Shown one piece after another: positions 25,660-30,463 of a DNA stretch of 30,463 nucleotides. The notes below the pieces were generated by a model. That model was not told where the DNA came from and did not search any database. It saw only the letters and a program-made list of their open reading frames with translations. Position 1 is the stretch's first letter; every line of letters starts with the position of its first letter. The position numbers were made by a program, and so were the translations under genes. Source of the stretch: CADEGZ01 sp035443705 (GTDB lineage: Bacteria; Pseudomonadota; Gammaproteobacteria; UBA6186; Azoamicaceae); contig DAORSV010000010.1 in assembly GCA_035443705.1 (NCBI GenBank), positions 1 to 30,463 on the forward strand, given 5' to 3'.

Positions 25660-25688
25660 TTGGCTAAATTTTTCGTGTTCTCTATTAT
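25660..25688 (+). promoter_or_regulatory. Probable promoter of the NRPS gene
   Basis: TTGGCT (25660-25665), 17 bases and TATTAT (25683-25688) give a good sigma-70 match in the 277-base divergent region. This would leave a leader of about 85-90 bases ending in a near-perfect AGGAGG ribosome site 6 bases before the NRPS ATG. No operator-like symmetry stood out in this region. Confidence 0.45.
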
Positions 25689-25781
25689 TATTGGTTGAAA
25701 TGTCACAAATCTCGCCAAAACACATGATATCGTTCTCGAAATGGCTTAAAATGGTACGTTTATAAAATCAGGAGGCAAACA

Positions 25782-28700
25782 ATGTCTAATCGCTCTGTTT
25801 TTAGAACTCGATCACCCTCTCAAAAGGCGCATATTCATTCGAATTTGGAATATACCCAATACGAAATATTTTGGGCAAAGGCTTTGGCAAATATTATTCC
25901 AGGCGTATTGCCGCTTTCGCTGAACCTAAAAAAAATAAGTAAAATCCTACCAAGCAGAGTTGTGTTTTCTAAAGTGGATCCTTCTCTTAATGCCAGCATT
26001 AAAAGTGTTCGCCAAAAGCAAAAAGATATTGACAACTCTGTATTGCTCACCAGCATCTTATTGTATTTTTATCGTTTAAACAATTATCAAAACTACACTG
26101 TAAAATTTTCGAATACATGGTTGCAGAAGAACGAAGTGCGATTTAAAAAATTATATGCATCTCAGCTGCCTATCTCAACTGACTTTAACGAGAAAACTTC
26201 TTTCAATGAAGCCTTTCAAAAAGTCTCTTCTGCCTTACATCAGTTGCAAGAAAATAAAACCTATGCTCGAGATATCGTGCTACGATACCCAGAACTTGCT
26301 GAAAACGCTACACTGAGTTTAATTTCAATTATTATTACTGAAAACGTTAAAGAAATTCAACCTTCCGAAATTGGGGCGTTAACGATTTTCATGAATCGAG
26401 AAGGCACTGAGTTTTCTATTTATTCGAGAAAGGAAGCTTTTCCTGTTTCTGTCAATACACTTATCTCAAATATGTCAGCACATATAACAACCTTAATGGG
26501 ACATATTGCCTGCAATTTCGACACCCCCGTTAATAAACTTTTAATTTTAACAAAATGTGAAAATCAAAAAATATTATTTGATTATAACAACACAAAGGTA
26601 ACTTTCAAAAACCACTTTAAACCCATTCATTATTTTTTTGAAGAACAAGTCTTAAAAACACCCTATAATCTTGCCCTTGTTTTTGAAAATAAAAGTCTAA
26701 CTTATTTTGAATTGAATAAAAAAGCTAATCAAATGGCGCAGCATTTACAGCAACTCGATGTGCTGCCGGGTTCATCCATTGGAATTTGCGCTAAACGTAG
26801 TTTGGAAATGGTAATAGGCATTTTGGGTATCTTAAAAGCGGGATGTGCATATCTTCCCTTGGATCCGAATTATCCAAATGAGCGTTTATCTTATATGCTA
26901 TCGGACAGTAAAGCGCCAATTGTATTAACAGATGCTTTTTATCCAAATCTTAAAACCAATATTGTTGGTACTAATATAGTTGAAATTGAAAAAATATTGG
27001 AGAAAATGAATATCGAAAGTGATATTAATACTGCTAGTTTGACGAGTTCTGAAAATCTTGCTTATGTTATCTATACCTCTGGCACAACAGGCGAACCAAA
27101 AGGCGTCGCAATAACCCACCGTTCCCTTGTTAACCATATGCTTTGGATGCTACCAAAATTTAATTTCACTGAAAAAGATGTTTTTTTACAAAAAACACCC
27201 TTTTCTTTCGATGCTTCCGTGTGGGAATTTTTCGCGCCCTTGTTGTGTGGTGGTAAATTAGTTTTGGCATCAAATGAAGATCCCATAGACCTTAATAGAC
27301 TTATCAAAAAATACAAAGTGACTATTTTGCAGCTGGTGCCTGCCATGCTAAGAGTTTTTTTAGAGGATAAAGAATTTCAGGCTTGTGATTCTTTGCAACA
27401 AGTATTTGCAGGTGGGGAAGCGTTATTGCCAGATATCGTTAGTTCTTTTCATCAAAAAATGCAAGCAAAACTCCATAATTTATATGGACCAACAGAAACA
27501 ACTATTCAAGTCACAACCTACACCTATGATCGCCTTGTAAAACACGCACCAGAAATCATTTTAATTGGTAAACCCATCAGTAATGTACAAATTTATGTTT
27601 TGGATAAATATCTTAACCCAATGCCTGTTGGGGTTCCGGGCGAGTTATATATCGGTGGATTGTGCTTAGCGCAAGGCTACTTAAATAGAGAAGCGTTAAC
27701 TCAAAGTCGGTTTATTCAAAACCCGTTTAACAAACCTAAAAAAAACAAATTGTATAACACCGGTGATATGGTACGGCTGTTACCCGATGGTAATTTAGAA
27801 TATCTGGATCGACTCGATAATCAGGTTAAATTTCACGGGTTTCGGATTGAATTAAGTGAAATTGAAGCGACTCTTTTTCAACATGAAGGTATTCGAGAAT
27901 GTGCCGTAGTTGCCCAAGAGCGCTCTGATAAAAATGGCAATCTAACGGATAAATGTCTAACAGCATATTATGTGAAACATATCGATATCGCTAACAAACG
28001 ATTGGTCAACCCTAAATTATTAGAAACGCAATTTTCAAATGAATTAAAGATATTTCTAAGCACTAAGCTTCCCAGTTATATGATTCCAACACGTTATGTA
28101 TCGCTCGAAAAAATGCCTTTAAACATTAATGGAAAATTAGACAGAAAGGCTTTAATAAAACCCGATTTTACTCGAAGCGAAAATTATGTCGCACCAAGAA
28201 ATGTGCTGGAAATTCAAATCTGCCAAATTTGGAGGGAAGTACTGGGGTTTCCAGAAGAGACCATTGGCATACACGATGATTTTTTTAACTTGGGCGGCAA
28301 CTCATTGTCTGCTTTAAGAACTTTATCTTTAGCAAAGAATTTTTTCTTAATCAAGTTGCCAACCCGAACAATTTTTGATTACCCAACAATAGAGAAATTA
28401 TCTGAATTCGTTCATACTCTTCAAAAAAATCCAATATTGAATACCCAACCAAACTCGATGCTTTCACCTATCATCACCCTGCAAAAAAACGGATTTGAAG
28501 CCCCTTTATTTTTGATTCACCCTGTAGGCGGCACCATCTTTTGGTATAATTTGCTTTCACGATATTTAGGAAAACATAGACCAATTTATGCCATTCAGGA
28601 TCCTGGGATAGATGCTGAGGATTTGCTCTTTAAAAGCATTCCAGAAATGGCTAGTTTTTATCTAAACGCAATTCAAGACATAAAGCCATCTGGGCCTTAT

Positions 28701-29213
28701 TTGTTAGCGGGAGCCTCTTTTGGTGGCACCGTTGCACTTGAAATTGCGAATCAATTATTGCAATCTGGAGAAAGAGTAAATTTCATTGGATTGTTGGATA
28801 GTTGGCCAGTTTATTCTAACAAGTTTTGGGAAAAGGAATTTTTTGAACAACTTATGCTACAGCAATTTAAACGAATGGATTTTACTAAGGATTTTCAATT
28901 CCTTTTAAAGCTACAAAAACATCGAATGTCGATGTTGCGCTATTATAAAATTCCATTGGTTGACGCCAAGATAACCTTCTTCAAAGCGGAGGAACTATGG
29001 CCTGTTTTTAAAGAAATGGCTACCTCCAGCAACTGTTGGGAACCTTTTTCGACAAAACCCGTTGATACGCATATGGTCCCTGGCAACCATGAAACGATGT
29101 TTTGGGAGCCTCATGTGCAAATGCTTGCGGATAAAATACATCAATCTATAAATAAGATTGATAACCAAAATCTTCCAGGGATTATTCGTAAAATGTCATT
29201 TGAAAATGTTTAG
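25782..29213 (+). CDS. Single-module NRPS: half-C, A, T, TE; likely glutamine-activating
   Basis: This 1143-residue synthetase contains: a C-terminal-lobe remnant of a condensation domain (about 20-265) without HHxxxDG; an adenylation domain (about 280-790; YTSGTTGEPKG 431-441, YGPTETT, GELYIGG, YNTGDMVR, NINGKLDRKAL); a carrier domain with phosphopantetheine Ser841 in DDFFNLGGNSL; and a thioesterase with S979 (GASFGG), D1006 (LLDSWP) and H1103 (GNHETMF). Aligned by eye to GrsA, the pocket residues are D477, A478, W481, Q517, F542, G544, L567, I575, Q576, K785, i.e. DAWQFGLIQK, near glutamine/glutamate codes. There is no oxidase insertion between A8 and A9, unlike indigoidine synthetases. Start is firm (AGGAGG). 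Product unknown; release or cyclisation of one or more aminoacyl units is inferred. Confidence 0.93.
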   Translation: MSNRSVFRTRSPSQKAHIHSNLEYTQYEIFWAKALANIIPGVLPLSLNLKKISKILPSRVVFSKVDPSLNASIKSVRQKQKDIDNSVLLTSILLYFYRLNNYQNYTVKFSNTWLQKNEVRFKKLYASQLPISTDFNEKTSFNEAFQKVSSALHQLQENKTYARDIVLRYPELAENATLSLISIIITENVKEIQPSEIGALTIFMNREGTEFSIYSRKEAFPVSVNTLISNMSAHITTLMGHIACNFDTPVNKLLILTKCENQKILFDYNNTKVTFKNHFKPIHYFFEEQVLKTPYNLALVFENKSLTYFELNKKANQMAQHLQQLDVLPGSSIGICAKRSLEMVIGILGILKAGCAYLPLDPNYPNERLSYMLSDSKAPIVLTDAFYPNLKTNIVGTNIVEIEKILEKMNIESDINTASLTSSENLAYVIYTSGTTGEPKGVAITHRSLVNHMLWMLPKFNFTEKDVFLQKTPFSFDASVWEFFAPLLCGGKLVLASNEDPIDLNRLIKKYKVTILQLVPAMLRVFLEDKEFQACDSLQQVFAGGEALLPDIVSSFHQKMQAKLHNLYGPTETTIQVTTYTYDRLVKHAPEIILIGKPISNVQIYVLDKYLNPMPVGVPGELYIGGLCLAQGYLNREALTQSRFIQNPFNKPKKNKLYNTGDMVRLLPDGNLEYLDRLDNQVKFHGFRIELSEIEATLFQHEGIRECAVVAQERSDKNGNLTDKCLTAYYVKHIDIANKRLVNPKLLETQFSNELKIFLSTKLPSYMIPTRYVSLEKMPLNINGKLDRKALIKPDFTRSENYVAPRNVLEIQICQIWREVLGFPEETIGIHDDFFNLGGNSLSALRTLSLAKNFFLIKLPTRTIFDYPTIEKLSEFVHTLQKNPILNTQPNSMLSPIITLQKNGFEAPLFLIHPVGGTIFWYNLLSRYLGKHRPIYAIQDPGIDAEDLLFKSIPEMASFYLNAIQDIKPSGPYLLAGASFGGTVALEIANQLLQSGERVNFIGLLDSWPVYSNKFWEKEFFEQLMLQQFKRMDFTKDFQFLLKLQKHRMSMLRYYKIPLVDAKITFFKAEELWPVFKEMATSSNCWEPFSTKPVDTHMVPGNHETMFWEPHVQMLADKIHQSINKIDNQNLPGIIRKMSFENV

Positions 29214-29965
29214 CTCTTTTTCCAATCCAACAGAAAAATTTCATTGTGTGTTTTGGAGGTGGCAAGTGCTGCACTATAGTCTTCACCTGGGTTAATATCA
29301 GAGATATACCATTCTCTATTTTTTTCAGAATGATTGAGATTTTGTGAAACTTCCAAAATTTTCGGGTTTTCAAAAGGAAAAACACTCACTTCGAATTGAT
29401 CAAGTGAAACATGCAATCCCATCCCTATACCTTTAAGGAATGCCTCTTTTTGCGTCCAACAACGATAAAAAGCGAGATGTCTTTCATCCGGGTGAACCGT
29501 TAATAAATTGGTGTATTCGTTACGCGTGAAAAATTCTCTTGCAATCGATAAGTAGTCAAACGATTTTTTATGATATTCAACATCAACCCCAACAAGCATA
29601 TTGTCTGTTATTGCAATCAGAATACAATTATTGGCATGTGACACATTAAAACTCAGCGTTGTCTGAGTTAAAAATGGCTTTCCACGCGCCGTATAATGAA
29701 ACTGTATTGTGCTTGGCGCTGTATTAAGATATCGCGCAAGAATATCTCTAAGTCCACCTCTCGCAACGAGCATTCTTTCTCGATCCGTTTCAAAATGAAA
29801 TTTTTCAAGACGTAACAACTCATCTGGGGATAACGTTTTTTGAAGGCGGTTTTTAATTTCTATTTTAATGGGCAAGAAAATACGCCAAATATGGACATGA
29901 TGAGGGTGTAAATTTAGCTTTAAAGACCCTCTAGCCCATTGGGTATAAATGTCCGACGGTTTCAT
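29210..29965 (-). CDS. Sfp-type 4'-phosphopantetheinyl transferase
   Basis: The 251-residue protein transfers phosphopantetheine from CoA to a carrier-domain serine. Family motifs in order: ARGKPFL (93-99), FNVSHANN (106-113), the Mg-binding VGVDVEY (D128, E130) and FYRCWTQKEAFLKGIGMGL (W170, K173, E174). Length and motifs put it in the broad-specificity Sfp group, not AcpS. Its stop (29210-29212) overlaps the stop of the NRPS gene on the other strand, so the two are a convergent pair and the NRPS Ser841 is the obvious target. The ATG at 29965 has only a weak ribosome site. Confidence 0.93.
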   Translation of the reverse strand: MKPSDIYTQWARGSLKLNLHPHHVHIWRIFLPIKIEIKNRLQKTLSPDELLRLEKFHFETDRERMLVARGGLRDILARYLNTAPSTIQFHYTARGKPFLTQTTLSFNVSHANNCILIAITDNMLVGVDVEYHKKSFDYLSIAREFFTRNEYTNLLTVHPDERHLAFYRCWTQKEAFLKGIGMGLHVSLDQFEVSVFPFENPKILEVSQNLNHSEKNREWYISDINPGEDYSAALATSKTHNEIFLLDWKKS

Positions 29966-30032
29966 TTTGGTATGCTACCTATCTCTATTTATCTCCCATG
30001 CCACTCTCAAGATCGGCAGATCCAATAAAGAA

Positions 30033-30081
30033 TGGTGCACCCGGAGAGATTCGAACTCCCGACCGCCCGGTTCGTAGCCAG
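30033..30081 (-). other. 3' half of a tRNA-Arg(ACG) gene: attachment-site scar
   Basis: On the minus strand this reads TGG, anticodon loop CTACGAA (anticodon ACG), CCGGG, variable CGGTC, T-arm GGGAG-TTCGAAT-CTCTC, acceptor strand CGGGTGC and ACCA. That is the 3' half of tRNA-Arg(ACG). The expected 5' acceptor strand (GCACCCG) and D-arm are absent from the 100 bases on its 5' side. It is therefore a fragment with its break near the anticodon loop, as in the tRNA-Met scar at the other end. It implies an integrated element to the right. Confidence 0.8.
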
Positions 30082-30186
30082 GCCGGGAAATTCTAACATA
30101 TTGATTTTGTTAATAAATGTATCCGATAACGCCCGCTACAATTGAATGACCATGCATAACAATGCACAACTCAAAGACACAAAAGT

Positions 30187-30285
30187 TACACAATGCCTCT
30201 TGCAGGAAATCCCTAACTTTAGGCGTATTTTGCCTGTGCCTTGGCAATAAACCTTACGCTTTTCAATATTCCTTGTCTATCCCCT
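30187..30285 (-). pseudogene. Possible C-terminal remnant of a LysR-type regulator
   Basis: Read on the minus strand, one frame gives EY-stop-KA-stop-GLLPRHRQNTPKVRDFLQEAL. The PRHRQNTPKVRDFLQ stretch resembles the conserved C-terminal end of LysR-family effector domains (of the type YPxRRxLSPKVRAFIDFL). Two stops interrupt it and nothing longer is readable, so if real it is a relic. The match is short and made by eye. Confidence 0.28.
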
Positions 30286-30400
30286 TTTGCAGCACCATAT
30301 ATATTCAAAGTTTGAACCCTAAAAAATCTAATGGCTCCAAATCTCTAACCACCTAAAATCGCTAGCTTCAATAAAAGATGGCAAGGCGGATTAAAAGTCC

Positions 30401-30418
30401 GAGCAGTAGTAACTGCTC
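30401..30418 (+). repeat. Perfect 7-base hairpin GAGCAGT/ACTGCTC
   Basis: GAGCAGT (30401-30407), loop AGTA and ACTGCTC (30412-30418) form a perfect stem-loop with no T-run after it. It overlaps the motif GTAACTGCTCAATAA, which also occurs at 3378-3392. Confidence 0.5.
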
Positions 30419-30463
30419 AATAAGCCAGGGTAAGTAATAGGTGTAACTTCTCGTAAAATTTTG

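Larger units (their letters stand above)
30082..30463. mobile_element. Presumed start of a second integrated element
   Basis: The bases on the 5' side of the tRNA-Arg fragment should belong to the element that integrated there. No integrase or confident gene is visible in the 382 bases available. There is a possible decayed LysR-type fragment, a 7-base perfect hairpin GAGCAGT-AGTA-ACTGCTC (30401-30418) and a 15-base motif shared with the left junction. A 64-codon plus-strand frame (30162-30356) looks spurious. Confidence 0.4.

Noticed and set aside
25782..29213. Indigoidine synthetase
   Set aside because: The pocket suggests glutamine, but the oxidase insertion between A8 and A9 that makes the blue pigment is absent.
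3349..29965. The whole biotin-to-NRPS region as island cargo between two matching attachment sites
   Set aside because: The flanking fragments come from different tRNAs (Met and Arg) on opposite strands, and the interior is mostly core housekeeping genes.
30033..30110. Intact tRNA-Arg gene on the minus strand
   Set aside because: No 5' acceptor strand (GCACCCG) or D-arm occurs in the expected place; only the 3' half is recognisable.
30162..30356. Plus-strand 64-codon frame at the right end
   Set aside because: No ribosome-binding site, low-complexity composition and no recognisable domain; the opposite strand gives a better, though weak, LysR-like match.

Overview
The window is a stretch of AT-rich gammaproteobacterial chromosome. 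The evidence is the gene orders bioA / bioBFCD, miaB-phoH-ybeY-corC with lnt nearby, and leuS-lptE-holA-rsfS-rlmH, all on an AT-rich base composition. That composition, the compactness and the unusual sensor-kinase family would suit a host-associated Legionellales-type bacterium, but this placement is inference. I saw no rRNA gene, CRISPR array, intact tRNA gene or recognisable insertion sequence.

Left end (1-3348): the end of an integrative element. It holds an AlpA-like regulator, an unrecognised 280-residue protein, a 100-N assembly gap abutting an octamer tandem repeat, and a P4-type tyrosine integrase. Beyond the integrase start lie two direct repeats and then a 48-bp copy of the 3' half of an elongator tRNA-Met gene with no 5' half. 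This is an attachment-site scar. Just outside it is the C-terminal stub of a VapC-like PIN toxin.

Biotin region (3637-8706): bioA diverges from bioB-bioF-bioC-bioD around a BirA-type operator. bioC carries an apparent one-base frameshift. A formate/nitrite-family channel gene and convergent sbcB (exonuclease I) follow.

Housekeeping core (11430-22995): miaB, phoH, ybeY and corC are tightly packed. A two-gene opposite-strand block (small membrane protein, then a RimK-like ligase) sits between corC and lnt. lnt then leads leuS-lptE-holA-rsfS-rlmH. nadD, often found between holA and rsfS in related operons, is not there.

Secondary-metabolism region (23006-29965): a hybrid sensor kinase is divergent from a stand-alone NRPS with the layout half-C, A, T, TE. 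Its A-domain pocket reads DAWQFGLIQK, close to glutamine/glutamate codes. A Sfp-type phosphopantetheinyl transferase faces it, and the two stop codons overlap. Together these could make a small glutamine-derived product.

Right end (29966-30463): a 3'-half tRNA-Arg(ACG) fragment on the minus strand, again without its 5' half, marks the probable edge of a second integrated element running off the window. The two tRNA scars point inward, so the genes between them are best read as resident chromosome between two islands.
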